The notes under the pieces: model-generated
The model's input: only the letters and a program-made list of their open reading frames with translations
Told to the model about the DNA's origin: nothing
Database searches by the model: none
Part shown: in pieces, positions 11,470 through 26,918 of the stretch
How positions within the stretch are numbered: the first letter of the stretch is position 1
How the letters are laid out: the number at the start of each line of letters is the position of its first letter
Translations under genes and position numbers: made by a program
From: Malaya genurostris
Lineage: Eukaryota; Arthropoda; Insecta; Diptera; Culicidae
NCBI RefSeq assembly: GCF_030247185.1
Contig: NC_080570.1
Span: 100,459,545-100,523,544 of the forward strand
Direction of reading: 5' to 3'
DNA: 64,000 nucleotides

Positions 11470-13485
11470 CAGCGAGCCAAGCGATCGACATTGAAAAAGT
11501 TTACAAATCGTCCCTTATACCAGCTGCGATCTTATTATCTGCACCTCAATAACCGCTACAAACGACTAAACAAAATATTATATAATAATCACTTGCTTTG
11601 CGTTCAAAACAATTTAAAAAACCACCCGAAAAGCTTCTGGAATCACGTAAACGAACAGAGAAAAGAGTCAGGACTACCAACTCACATGTTTCTAAGAGAT
11701 GTCCAATCGTCAACGCAACATGATATATGCAATCTCTTCCGGAAACACTTCAGCAGTGTTTTCTCCGACGAAACTCTATCTAATCATCAAATCTCTGAAG
11801 CAATCAACAATGTTTCGCACCGCTCTCCTATCGGCCCTCACCCTGTCATATCGACTTCTATGATTGAGTTAGCGTGCGTCAAGCTGAAGTTAGCGTGCGT
11901 CAAGCTGAAGTCAACGCTGGACCAGATGGTATTCCTTCAGTAGTGCTAAAAAGTGTTCGAGAAGCCTTTTAGTCACACTCTCACTGCTATTCAACTCATC
12001 ACTCACCTCAGGAACGTATCCTGATATTATGAAGAGTTCATATATCTTTCCAGTATTCAAGAAAGGAAATGAGTCTGATGCTTCCAATTATCGTGGGATT
12101 GCGGCATTATGTGCAGTTTCCAAGTTACTCGAAATTATTGTCCTGGATTTTATCACTCACAATTGCAGTAACTACATCTCCGAAACTCAGCATGGTTTTA
12201 TGCCCAATCGTTCAACTTCAACGAATTTACTCTCCTACACATCTTTTATCATCCGTTCTCTTGAAGCACGTCTCCAAGTTGACGCAATCTATACAGATTT
12301 CTCCGCAGCCTTCGACAAGATAAATCATCAAATAACAGTAGCTAGGCTTGTCAATGGATCCTTACTGAACTGGCTCCATTCATATTAAACTGGCCGCAAA
12401 ATGTCTGTAAAAATTGGAAACTGCTCGACGACACCCTTCGCCGTTAGCTCTGGAGTACCCCAGGGCAGTCATTTGGGACCATTTGTATTTTTACTATACC
12501 TTAACGATCTCAATTTTTTGCTGAAATGCTGTAAGCTGTCCTTTGTTGACGATTTCAAGCTATATCACTAGGTTAAATCTCAAGAATTCACAATATTTCT
12601 ACAATCACAGCCTGATTCATTCGCCAATTGGTGTCAAATAAACAGAATGGCATTAAACGCCTCGAAATGCTCTGTTATTTCCTTCTCTCGCAAACACTCG
12701 TTTATAAGATACGAATACAACATTACGGGAAAGGTGCTGAAACGCGAATCATTTGTAAAGGAATTATTCTTGATGCCAAGTTAAACTTCAAAAACCACAT
12801 TGATTATATAATTTCCAAGGCTTCAAAGCTTCTAGGATTTATTTTTCGCGTAACCAAAAACTTTGTCAATGTACACTGCCTTAAGGCATTACATTGTGCA
12901 CCAGTCGGTTCGACGCTTGAATATGGCGCTATTATTTGGTCACCTTACTATCAAATCGACGATGAGCGCGTCGAAGCTATCCAGTAAAAATTTGTTCGGT
13001 TTGCTCTACGCAATCTACCATGCAACGATTGCAGGGTCTATTTAGTTACCAAGATCGCTGTAAACTTATAGGTTTGGATCTATTATCTGTTCGTAGGAAT
13101 GTCTCAAAAGCAGTTTTATAGCCGATTTGTTACAATCACGTATCGATTGTCCCGAACTCTTACAATTAATTAATTTCGACATTCATCGTCGTAGTCTGCG
13201 TTATCACCCCTTTCTAAGATTACCTTCCGCCAGAACAAACTATGGATTCAATTAACCATTTACTAGTATGTGTCGTTTATTCGTTAACTTATATAATGTC
13301 TTCGATTTTCATGTATCTCGAAATGTAATCAAACGATTGTTTCTTAGTCACTTATCATGTTAGTTTTAGAATCAAAGATTGGTACAAAGATGAGGAGGTT
13401 TTATGCCTACTGGAGGCAGAGGTTTAAAAATTCTCAACTCCAGTGGGCTTTTCCCTGCTCCACATACATGCATACATACATTATT
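11470..13485 (+). pseudogene. Decayed CR1-like non-LTR retrotransposon (reverse transcriptase)
   Basis: Broken frames of one reverse transcriptase: 11470-11943 (linker, with SFWNHVNEQRKESGLP), 12029-12388 (YIFPVFKKGNESDASNYRG and YTDFSAAFDKINH), about 12440-12570 (GVPQGSHLGP and FVDDFKLY in place of the usual FADD), and 12628-12987 (thumb, KLNFKNHIDYIISKASKLLGF). An 18-bp direct repeat occurs near 11871-11908. The order and motifs fit the CR1/T1/Q group or its Jockey relatives. The 5' end is missing and stops and shifts separate the pieces. The 3' tail is CTCCACATACATGCATACAT (13459-13480), a short CATA run. It cannot encode an active enzyme. Confidence 0.8.
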
Positions 13486-14030
13486 GTATTTTCGATCAAC
13501 CCCCACTCCTCTTCACCATTCTCCATTGGAAACTAACTAGATTCGCTCGCCGAAATTGACCCGGTCGTCTTTTCTTCTTTCTCTCTGTCTTCCACCATGC
13601 ATTCTTCGATCACTAATTAGATCTACATGCTGATTCTAAACCCGTCGTTTTCTCTGCCTTCCACCATATTTTTGGCCACTAATTAGATCTTCATGCCGAT
13701 TCTAACACAGTTGCTAGCCCACGCTCGTCTACCACCTTCTCCACCAACCCTTGTATACTATTCCCACTCTTTTCTTCTCACTCACTTTTAAGCAAGAGTA
13801 CTATTACTGCCATGTAAGGCTTGGCGTCATCAATTAGTTATAGGGTTATAGATTTAATTTTAATTGTTAGTTTTAATTGTTAGTTTCAATTGTTAGTAAT
13901 AAGTCCAAATGTATCTGCTGGATCATTGTAATCTGTTGATACAAATAATGAGAAGGTTTAATGCCTGCTGGAGAGAGAGATTACCAAATTTCATCTCCAT
14001 CGGGCTTTTCCCTTGCTCCATAAATAATGT
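13486..14030 (+). mobile_element. Second, related retrotransposon 3' end
   Basis: 13942-14030 repeats about three quarters of the bases of the preceding 3' terminus (13386-13470), including ATGCCTGCTGGAG and GGGCTTTTCCCTTGCTCCA. The pyrimidine-rich lead-in contains an imperfect duplication around 13607-13640 and 13676-13710 (CACTAATTAGATCT). This looks like the 3' untranslated end of another copy of the same family inserted next to the first. No coding sequence. Confidence 0.45.
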
Positions 14031-14035
14031 ATTTT

Positions 14036-14272
14036 TCATTCGGACATCACATCACTTTCAAATTGGCCGCATTTGAATTTCCTGAAATAGTATTCGCATG
14101 TTATTACTGATGAAAAATGTTTCCCATATGCCTTGAACAATTTGATGAGCTGCAGGTGCTTTTGTTTCGAGCCAAAGGACAACTGGAGAGCTTCCCGTAA
14201 ATTACCACATGATGGCACAAAGTTCCATATTCTTAAAACTATAAAGCCACTTTTTTTATACACACCAGACAT
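14036..14272 (-). pseudogene. Relic of a mariner-type transposase N-terminus
   Basis: A 78-codon frame ending TCEYYFRKFKCGQFESD, which matches the end of the N-terminal helix-turn-helix region of mariner transposases (TCxxWFxxFKxGxFDxxD). An alanine/leucine-rich stretch, LREALQLSFGSKQ, lies upstream as expected. The catalytic domain is absent and no terminal repeats were found. A chance resemblance is possible. Confidence 0.4.
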
Positions 14273-14523
14273 TTACAAGCGCATAAATATGAAGCTTTCT
14301 GGAACTGTTTTTAGCTGACGCATTTATATGCTCTTACCAGTGGTAAGTTACCACCATCTAGTTTAAATCTCTCAAATCTTACTTGTAGACCCAGACCAGT
14401 GAATCTTATCAATTTAAAGTTTCATGTCATTTGTTTAGTTATTTTCTCTGTTCAACGTGTGCCACTTGTAATGTGTTCAATATGAATTCAATTTATAAAT
14501 AGGTATATCCTGATAGTTTTCAG

Positions 14524-15428
14524 AGCTTAACGGGTGGATTAAAACGATTCGGGAAAACATTGAGGAAATGAAACGGACTGTGGCGACGCCCTCTTTCCAT
14601 TACAACGACAAAGGTTTGCATTGTAAATTTTGGATGGATGACTATAATTAACTTTTACAGTGATTCGTAGCAAGGTTGAAAAAATGATGGAACGAAATAT
14701 CGAACTGTGCAAGCATATTCATATGGCTATAAAACAACTTCACACGGATATGGAACAGGAAGAATGTCGGGGGAGTGCCCTATTTCGGATAAAACACACG
14801 CAGTTCATTGTGATTAAAGATGATTATTTGAGTGCATATCGAGAACACGAAGAGTTTGTTAGCTATTATGAAGATAAAATCAAGAACTTGATGAAAAAAG
14901 AAGCAAAAGCAAGTAAGTTTGTTCAGGAAAACCATGAGAGATTCGACATGCATATAAAATCTAGATTCAATATTTCAGTGAACTACAACATCACAGACGA
15001 TGAGGCAGCAGAGATGTTGGCCAGTAATCACACGTCCCCATTTGTTGGAAATGTAAATTATCTGTCTATATAGCTCTATATACCATAATAAACAACTATT
15101 TTTAAAGATTCTGGAGAAAACGGAACACGAACGACGAAAACTTCGTGACATAATGGCCCGCCATACACAGTTAGTCGAACTGGAGAAGTCACTTATCGAG
15201 ATTCGCGACCTGTTCGTTCGGATATCAACACTAGTGATGGAACAGGGTAGTTTGGTCCAAGTGGTAGAATATCATGCCCAACAGGCTTTGCTGAATACTG
15301 ATCATGGCGCTCACCAGCTCGAAAAGGCGCGAATTTACAAACTGAAAGCAATGAAGAAGAAAACCTGCTTGATAATATGGGTTGTAATTGTTCTTTCGGT
15401 ACTAGTATTACTGATGATAATATTTTGA
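14524..15428 (+). CDS. Syntaxin A: syntaxin-1-like t-SNARE, 3' exons
   Basis: Three exons: 14524 (or 14526)-14613, 14661-15052 and 15108-15428, with introns of 47 and 55 bp at GT-AG sites in consistent phase. Together they give about 266 residues of a Qa-SNARE. The first holds the start of the Habc bundle (LNGWIKTIRENIEEM), the second the other two helices and a linker (ITDDEAAEML, as in syntaxin 1). The third holds the SNARE helix with the conserved zero-layer Gln (codon 15243-15245, in LVMEQGSL) and a C-terminal membrane anchor (CLIIWVVIVLSVLVLLMIIF). The role would be target-membrane fusion in secretion. The N-terminal exon(s), expected to start like MTRDRL in gene B, were not found; they may lie beyond the upstream transposons. 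Family assignment is firm; one-to-one orthology is not. Confidence 0.85.
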
Positions 15429-15515
15429 AATAGTAATACAATACGTGTTGAAATATATTGTGTATGCTTTCATGTATTTGACAACCGAATTACGGAAGTT
15501 GTTGCGTGTGGAGGG

Positions 15516-15521
15516 AATAAA
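15516..15521 (+). terminator. Polyadenylation signal of syntaxin A
   Basis: AATAAA, 88 bases after the stop codon of the last exon. Confidence 0.5.
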
Positions 15522-16082
15522 TAAGAGGGATAAATCTTCGTGTAAAAAAACATCATTTTATTAAAAAAATATGAATTCAATAAGCTGCTATTTCTGTTTA
15601 AATTAGTTTAACGACATCGGGGAAAACTGCTTTTGCGTTTTGCAACATTGGCAGTTTTTCTGGAATTGTCAATTACCCCTTAAAAATATAGTATGTTAAT
15701 AATGCTCCCGGTGAACGACAATTGTAAGGTTAAAACCGAGGCTAAATAAAAGATGTATAGAAAAAAATATGGCAACACCCACAGATCTCCTACCAAATAT
15801 GGGACTCCGATATGTTAAGTCGATTGAGTCATAATCAAGAAATCAATTTGCACACATAAATTTTCTTGCTGAATCTCGGCACAAACATGCCGAGATTTGC
15901 ATAGCCGAGTACTCGGTAATCGTCTCGGCAAAATGTATAACTACTGAGAATCTCGGCGATCCAAAATATGTTAACTGTCAATTATTGCCAAACTTGTCTG
16001 TAGAACTTTTGCTGTCAGCTCGCAAAAGTTATCAGGATGGGATCATGAATTGCCGAGTCATCAGTAATCAAAAGAAAAAAGG

Positions 16083-18306
<2,224 letters not shown>

Positions 18307-20608
18307 TTATTGTATGAAATAAATATTACAAAAGCTAAGTTTGGTGAAAGGGGTGCTTTATTGATGTTCATTTCAATTCAGCAAACAAAAAAAGCGCAAA
18401 CACAAAAAAACATCACGGCTAAAGAGAGTATCTTTTCCCTTTATCAATTTTATATGTTTTTCAGTTCCAGAGCAATGGCGACGTGATGCTTGGAAAAATC
18501 GAAAGGAGACATTAGATGACAAGTGTCTCACCGAGTTTCAGTAAAAGTTAAGTCGCGTTCTGTTCGAAATCACGGCAAACGATTTTGCTGATCTCAGTAT
18601 ATTTGTTGTTTACTGACACGTTCAGTATAATATTTTGACAAACTTCAGTAAAAGCACGCGTTTTACCGAAATATCAGCGTATTATTTTAACGATTTTCGG
18701 AAAAGAGCATGTTAATTACTGAATAGTCAGTAAAATTTTGTGTTGCCGATATAATTCGGCATTTCATTATGCCGAGCTCGAGAATCGGTTTTAAGTGTGT
18801 AATTCCACTTCGGTAGGCATTTAGTACAAGATATATCGGAGATTTGCAATGATCAACTGTTAGGTGATCCACTCAAATATGGAAAATTCGATCCTTCAAT
18901 GTCTCGACTATTTCGTAAAACTTTTCTAAGGAAAACTATTCATGATTTGATGTCCTACATTCGAGTATCAAGAATTGCAAAGTGTCCAAACTTTTTTTCT
19001 CACATCTTCCTCGAAACAAAAACGTGCACCGAGAAATACATAAACAATTATCAGTAAAATTAATCTTTTTATCTGAGCCCCATCACTTAAATCGGCTTTG
19101 TTTTGATTTAAGGATCCTAAGCCTTGTCATATGAATTAATGGAAACATGAACTTATGCGATTTTGAAAATACGCGGAACTGTGACGCCGAAAGAAATGGA
19201 CGTTCGATATTGAAACTTTGCTGTTGTTTTCAGATAATATATCTATCGATCGAAAGTTGAGGTTTTGAAAACGTTTCATGGAGTGCCCCCTTAAATATTT
19301 TCAAGAAGTGCCATTTTTTGAGGTCAGATAAATTCTTCAAAAAGTTGTATTTATTGCTCCCCCGAAATCACCTTGCCATGCTTCAAAAATGCTGCATTAT
19401 ATATTTGACTTTACTCCTCCAATATTTACAGTTTTGGAGGTCTCTAATTATCTTATTGACAACTAATAATTATACTAAGATTTGTTAACGTTCATCTTCC
19501 GTTACTGTCACTGACCAAATTAGTTGAATGCAATTCTTATGGAGATACACACCTTCACGGAAAGTTTTGACGTTCGGCTCGTGTGAACATTCCGGTAAGA
19601 AACTAATTTTGACGCACGCTGACGTTCCTATAAGACAGTGATAGAAATAAAGAGCCGATTTTAGTCATAATCCAATGTAATGAGCTAGAGGGAACTACTG
19701 TCTTCATTAATTATCGCTAGTCAGAAATAAACATTTCAATAATATTTTCTATTGACGAAATTTTGAAGTTATTGACACCCTGTAATTCCGCAACTGGAAT
19801 TTGGATCCGAGTAAAATTCATAAAGAAAATTACATGACCACTATAGACTCTAATTTCATTTATTGGAGAACCTTGTTGAAATATTCTACTACTACACGCT
19901 TGTTTCCGCCAAAACAATAATACGAATTCACATATTCAGAATAAATTGAAAGCAATTAGTGTAACTGTACCAACATCCATTTGGTTAGTCAAGTCTTCAA
20001 TAATTATTATTATTGTCTATATTTCTTGCGACATTAGTATTATTTATTTTCGCGTCAATTCCATTATTTATTTTTTATTTTATTTTATTTATTTTTCACG
20101 TCAATCATTATTTGCCATAAGTTATTTTCAACATTTTAATCAATGAAAACGGTATTTTTTATTGTAATATGAATAAAATTCAAATGGTTAAGATTCAAGT
20201 TAGGTGTTCAGTCACAAGTGTTGACTATGCAACCTATTTACAATAAATTGTCTTAATATTTACAATAAATTTTCTTTATGGATAGAAGATACTGATACAT
20301 GGATGTTTATACAAATACGTAAATTATGAATGAGAAATTACAGGAAACTGCCTAATGGCAGTAGAGAATGAACATGAAGAAATATGCTTTAAATCAACAA
20401 ATAAACATTTTTGTTTTTACATTATTAAGCAGTGTCCAACGATCCATGTCTACGTCACAAAAAAATATATCATTCTGTAACTGTTACAATTTATGTTGAC
20501 GCGGTTGAGCTTCTCGCTCATAACTGCGATATTATCAAAATCTATTATCATTAATTAGGAGGCTTCTCAATGCATGAAACTTGCGCTGCTCCGCACTACG
20601 CTTCTAAG
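18307..20608. other. Intergenic stretch between the syntaxin genes
   Basis: No coding frame can be supported. Near 18520-18800 there are repeated pieces (TCAGTAAAA, CGGCATTTCATTATGCCGAG) similar to those at 15870-15960, probably remnants of a small dispersed element. 20060-20100 is a T/A-rich low-complexity patch. Confidence 0.5.
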
Positions 20609-20614
20609 TCAGTT
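20609..20614 (+). promoter_or_regulatory. Possible arthropod initiator of syntaxin B
   Basis: TCAGTT matches the arthropod initiator consensus TCAGTY and lies 109 bases before the start codon. No TATA box is evident about 30 bases upstream. Such matches are common by chance. Confidence 0.25.
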
Positions 20615-20717
20615 CTTTTGCGTTTGTTAATAGCAGTGGAGTGTTGATTTTGGTTGTTTCACTTTGGCTTTGGCGATTGTCATGGGATTGATTATTTACT
20701 AACGATTATACCTAAAA

Positions 20718-23700
20718 ATGACACGAGATCGCCTCAATGAAATGCTGGAGGTTTGTGAGTAGAATGGCAACCTGAAAATAAGTATTACCAGGTGAAAAAA
20801 TTGTTTCTTCTTAGAGAAGTACGTTCAAGGACTTTGAATACAAGTTTGTACAGGAACATGAATTTTGGACCTTATATAATCAAGAACGAATTCTAGATGA
20901 TTTGGATCGGGTAAGTTTGCTTACAAAACATATACAGTCAGTTTCAAACTTAAGCGATCATTCCAAAGACATTATTTGCATCATTGTTTTGATAGTAAAT
21001 TTACAAAAAAGCGTAGAATAATGAAAGAACTATCTTGACAATAATTTTCTGAAAAATGTGCTTAGTTTTCTAAAATAGATAGAACATCTGGGACAAATCT
21101 AATTCAGCATACATATCTAGAAAAATTCTATCAGTAGTCAACAAATATTTGTATGGGTATTCTAAAATTAAAATGGCTGATAAAAAGGGTATTACAACGT
21201 AAATTATAGTTAAACCGTAGTTTTAATGGAAAGTCATCGTTGATGAAATATTCTAAGGTAACCGTATTCATTACAGATCTTCCATCACTTCTACCTTTGG
21301 AAAACTTGATTAGAACGATATTTGTCTTGTCTATTTAAAGAGTAGGATGAATGCTGAGCGTACGTATCGAAATGTTGACACTTGTTTTAGAAGTAATATC
21401 GCTTCAGGGCATATTCAGTAGTGTTCTAATTCTAGATGCATAATTTATGCCAGTTACAAAATTTAAATCTGAATTTTATAACAAGAAAATCTGGCAGCCT
21501 CAGCAGTGTTTTACTCGTGTTTCAAATATACAAAAAATAGAACGGCATTGTAGACCAGTTTTAAATTTGACAGAAGAACTGTTCGAATAAATAAAACTAG
21601 AACGGCTTGCTGGGGATTCGTTTGTTCCAGTTTCTGCTCTATTATAGATCTTCCATATAAAACTTTTAGCTGCTGAATTTGCTCTCAAGATCACTAAATT
21701 AAGACATTGACACCAAATTAAAGAATATCTTATTTAAGGATATGAAAATAGGTGTATTCACCGTTATTCAGATACGCCATCGCACGGTATCACTTTGAAC
21801 AAATAATGTCAATTAAATGAGTGCTGCTGTTTTAGTGCGCACGAACCTACTTGTATGTATGAGATTCGATGTGGACTCGCCTGAGGGCGCCATGCTCGCA
21901 AAAAGTATGTTGCTTATAATCTGTTAGTAAAATGAGAAAGCAGGATATCTTGGTAATATGATGTCTCTTTGCCTATAATCAATTTCATTTAAATGTATCG
22001 CGATTTTGAGACTGACTGTACGAGGGTTACTTTTATGACAATTATCTATTCATCACGAACAGTAGTTTTCGGAAATCGCCGAATGGATTCGGAGCCTACA
22101 GCGAAACATTTTGGATGTGGAAGTAAATATTTTCTCCGAGGGTTTTGACAAAGCAGTACGAAAGTTGAAAGAAAATGCTCAACTATGTTATAAGATATAC
22201 TCGGCTGTGAAACGGATGCAGAATGACCTGTCGAAGCAACAATGGCGAGCTCAGGAAGAGATTGTCAGTCGTGTTCGATCGATGCAATATGAAAGCATCA
22301 AAGCTGCCTACCTGAAGGCGTACTGGAAATACGACGCGGTAGTACGGCGTTTTGAGGAAACGATCAAACAAAATAGTTTCTCTCGTGAGTATTGCTAATA
22401 GATATAAAACTCTAGATTTGGAATGTTCTCCTCGCGGATTTTTTCTCGATTTACATAGTAATTTTTCATTCTGCATCATAAAGATGACTATTTTCGTTAG
22501 CAGAGCAGATCTGTTTCATCGAGAAATGTATATTTATATCGGAGAATATGAACTACAGCAGCTATTCCCTATTTGTGGTCAATGAGATCCCAAATTTTAA
22601 TTTAGTGCAATATATAAATTCTCTGGTGCCACAGATAACACTCGTACAAGTCCAGTGCTCAATGATTGTGTTTGTATAAAATTATCTGACATTTTATAAA
22701 GTGATCAATGACAGTCTATGAAGTCGCTGCGAGCGGTCCAATAGACTTTTATTGGCACTTTTACAGTATAATATTACACAATTTTGACACTTTTACAGTA
22801 TATTACACAATTTTGACACTTTTACAGTACCGAAGGGTTTCCCCGCAAAAAAAGGGAATTAAAAAAATTACATATTATTACTATAGTATGAAAGTTCAAA
22901 TTCAAGAGCCGTTTAATGTGAGTGCAAAAGTTACTGAGATCACTTTTTAAAGGGTCAGTTGATTCTTTTATATAAACACTCCCTGTAACACTAAACACTA
23001 AGCAGACGGGAGCAACGATTATCGCGGAGATTGTTTATTGTAAACACATATAGGCAAATGATCACTGAATCAAAACAACACTGGACATATCTAAGCGAGT
23101 AGTGCTCGTAGTGTGTTACGACATGTCGTTTTTAAAATACAAGAATCAAGCCCATACTTTTTGAACATGCCTCTTATATAAGCTACAATTTTAGGCGAAT
23201 CGAGCGAATAAAACTCAATCATTCATTAAATGAAGCTTTATGTGAGGTGAAAATTATTTATTGTTTATGTGAAATGAACAGTATTTAATGTTAAATAATA
23301 ATACTGATGCAATAATATTTACACAGATATCTTTACCAGTATCTTCCAGGGAATACAGCGATCAATTCGAGTGCAACCAATCCGATCATGATTTACGATG
23401 GTCACAATGTCGGAGACAAGCTTACCAGGAAGATACTGTAGATGATGCGTTGGAGGAGCTCGATGCTTTGGTAGATCGCCATCAAGAATTGCGGACACTT
23501 GAGCGTTCATTGGTAGAAATGCGCGATCTGTTTGTCTTGTTTTCCACTCTGGTAATGCAACACGGTAGTCTTCTCAATCTGATAGAAGGGAATGTACAGA
23601 TTGCGTCCGATCATGTTGCAAGGGCAGTTGAAAATTTGGAACTCGCTCGGGAGTATCAGTGGAAATCGAATGGAAGAGATTGTTTATGTTTCAATCGGAT

Positions 23701-23776
23701 AACGATTTTACTGTTAGTTTTGATCGTGTTATCGATGATTGTATGTATACTGATAATAAAAAAGTTTATATTGTAG
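20718..23776 (+). CDS. Syntaxin B: diverged syntaxin-1-like protein
   Basis: Start ATG at 20718. The first exon encodes MTRDRLNEMLE, like the MTKDRL start of insect syntaxin 1A. Exons recognised: 20718-20750, 20815-20910, 22066-22384 (Habc helices, from FSEIAEWIRSL) and 23429-23776 (SNARE helix plus anchor ILLLVLIVLSMIVCILII). The first three splice in consistent phase; the third ends in phase 1 but the last begins in phase 0, so a linker exon is missing or a shift has occurred. A piece at about 22506-22575 (LFHREMYIYIGEYELQQLF) resembles the linker but has no phase-compatible donor. The SNARE zero-layer Gln is His (CAC at 23561-23563, in LVMQHGSL). It lies 5.3 kb downstream of syntaxin A in the same direction, suggesting tandem duplication. 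It is either a specialised paralogue or a decaying copy. Confidence 0.7.
22756..22830 (+). repeat. Short tandem repeat in a syntaxin B intron
   Basis: About 2.5 units of CACTTTTACAGTATATTACACAATTTTGA, with an ATA insertion in the first. Confidence 0.8.
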
Positions 23777-26740
23777 CCTGGAATTTTTATTGATTGTCAT
23801 CATACCCACAAGGCTTTCCGAAAGTAATGTGTACGTGAATTTCTATGCTTTTCGTTTTATTTAGCGATCCGATTACAAATCTTAGTTTAACGAACATTTA
23901 TTTAATGGCTTAGTCTATGACATATTGCGGCAGAATTGATACAATATGGCTATTTAAATATTTTAAGTGGGAAAACATCTTACTTGTACGTATCTTTATA
24001 CTTATTGTTCGCTTACCAAAAATATATTCAACCTATTATACATCGACTTATTTAGTTCTATTTCCAAGTATCAAACATCAGATAGATATTTCATATATCA
24101 AAGTACCTAATATTCAGAAGTAAAGTATTAGTCGTCAGATTTTATGTCTGATGTAATTTTTCAGGCTGTTAAGAAATGAGTTACTGTGAATAATGTTATA
24201 TGTAATAATCTAGACACGAATATACAGGAGGATTATTGACGTTGAAAGTTTTTCTGTGACAGAGGCTGAATTTTCGTGTGGTTACAATCAATCTAAAAGG
24301 TCCTAAAATTAATTGAACATGTTATCCTTTCTTTCATTGTACATATGATATTTTGAGTTTCGCTATAATAGTCAGCCGAGAAGAACAAAGTTGCAGCTGT
24401 TTAATTGGGTTTTTATGCGTTTTTGGGTATGATTGACCAATTGAACAATTTCATATCGAAGCTCCCAAGCACATGGAAATATTTGAATAGAGAGGATAGC
24501 AACCGTACCAAAATAAAGAAAAGGGTTAGGCTATATTTAGTTGAACGTGCTAAGTGTATTTCCGAAGGGAAACCGATCCCAGGGGTATCCAATAAAAAAC
24601 CGGGTGTTTCCGTTACTGCATCATGCCACAATTTGGTAAAAAAATAAAATATTTCTTAAAGTCAAAGGCCTCAAATGTCGAATCTATTCTTGAAATTTTG
24701 AAATAAGGAATTACTTTCTACTATGGCCAAAAAATATTGTTGTACAATACAGAGTATTAGGGCAGTCTGTCATTTGATACAAACTTTTTTATTATGCCCG
24801 AATTATGTTATGTATAGAATAATTATCTGCAAAACATTCGTCTGGTTAGATTGTGTGGTAATTATACAATGATGATTGATTGAGAAACCGATTCAGATCA
24901 CTATTAAATTTAAATAGTTGCTGTCAGTTTTAGAAACCCTGGAAAGCATTTTTGGAAAATAAATATCATTCTTGCTGTTTCTGTAAGATTTAACTACAAA
25001 AAAAGCGGAACTCTTTATGATTTTGATACTGTGAATGCATGCGTAAAAGCATATCCACCCTTACGTTTTTGTTTTATGAAACAGGTAACTCTTAGGATTC
25101 CAGAAACTAACAGTGAGATGATACCTTCTTTTATCAATCCGCATGAATATTCTTCGGTGTTTTAGTTTTCATGACATTATTTTAATGACCGTCGTTTTAA
25201 GACGCAGCATGAGATTTCAGTCATACCGACCGTGTAATGTCGAAACTGCAAATTGGATAGAATTCGAATTTAAACGATTGATTGAACATTCCATGAGATG
25301 TCGAAGTAAGTTCCACATGAGAGTTTACGGTTGCGGAACCACATGAGAGTTCACGGTTATTTACAGCACTTCTAGAGCCGGTATTCAGGAACCAGCATAA
25401 CCTAAAAGAATTCGTAAGGCCATAAATTAATATGACGAATGAGTTGCAATAGTTTTGAGTCCAACTTTGAAGCTTTTTTGGGATGGTAATCTTCTATATC
25501 GGTTTGAATTTTAAAAACTCATCTCCCTGTAATTCAAAAATCGGAAGCAAGAATTGGATAAAATTCATTAATTTTGTTTGGGACTATAAATTCATTAATT
25601 TGAATTTTTACTTTTGAAATTCGTTTTGGCCTTTTTTGAGAAAATGATTGAGCTTTGAGAAACGATTCGATACTGGAACCGGAATTCGAAAATCGGTGTA
25701 GCCCAAGTCAGTTAAATTCACCTGAGAAGCTGTATAGTTTACATTTGATTCAAAATGTTTAAAGATCAATGTAGACATCTTTGAGAAATTTTAGCGCGAA
25801 TTGAATTTTTTAATACCTTCCGAATCGAAAACTGAATACCACTAAAACCAAAATAAGTTCATTTGGTTATCGACTATCTAAACCTGCCAACCCGATAAAC
25901 CTGATTCATTTATGTGAAATAGACATTTTTATACTAATCACCCTGTATCACCTTAACCGGAGGTTGGATCTGACTAAAAAGCAAGATGTTTTATAGGATC
26001 TTAAGACTTTTCATTTGAATCTTAGCTCGGTTCAGCCATCAACGAGAAGAATGAGTTGCACTATTTTAATTTCGTTTCACATATCATCCTGCGGTTCCGC
26101 AATCAGAAACCGCAATCATAAACCTAATTCAGGAACCTTGTTTGGGACTACACGACTTTTCATATGAATCTGAGTTTGTAGAAAACGGTTCAACCATCTC
26201 CGAGAAAATTGAGTGAAATTATTTGTCACACACGTATTTGCTGATCTCGACGAACTGATTCGAATGGTGTTATGTTCTTCTAGCATTTATTGCTTTAAGT
26301 AGTTTAAATAAAAATAATCATGGATTACTTTCAACTTGAAAATGCTGCCATCATCTCGTTTACATATCATATTCGAACGATTATGTTGCCAAAAATGAAC
26401 CATTCTAAAATCGGTCCGAAGCAAAAAGTCATGAAAAAAGATGCTGTACACAGTCTTTTGGTACTAAGAAACAATTGTATATTACAGTATAAAAATCGTG
26501 TTTCACGTTGCTCCTAAGCATTGCTTTATCATTCAGCGCTCAAAACTCCTACTGCTGGAATAGTGGAAAAAGTCGCTTACACAAAAATATCGATATTTCC
26601 GTTAAATGGCTTGTTGGATAGCTATTACCGTGCGGAATCTAAGTCTAAAAACATATTCTGTTTTCAAGGTCAAATGTGACAGATACTGTCAAAAAACTGA
26701 ATATTTTGACATAAAACTTTGTATAATTAAAAAAGTAAAC
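23777..26740. other. Stretch without a recognised gene
   Basis: AT-rich. A plus-strand frame at 24405-24647 (80 codons, rich in Lys/Arg, closed just before AATAAAAT) is the only one with some protein-like character; I do not recognise it. 25380-26300 consists of degenerate copies of a dispersed motif (AATCGGTTCAGCCATCTC-like, with CATATGAATCT) also found at 26790-26840, 43810-43870 and 61440-61690. Confidence 0.45.
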
Positions 26741-26854
26741 ATCCGATCTCAAAACCATTCAATAATGTTCAGGGTGACGGGGAGACCTTTCATTTGCGAC
26801 TAGTTTGATCAAAATCGGTCCAGCCATCTCTGAGATCTCGACCTCTTTGTTGAC

Positions 26855-26918
<64 letters not shown>

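Noticed and set aside
24405..24647. 80-codon basic ORF before AATAAAAT
   Set aside because: Unrecognised, with the upstream start in doubt; noted in the region entry but not called as a gene.
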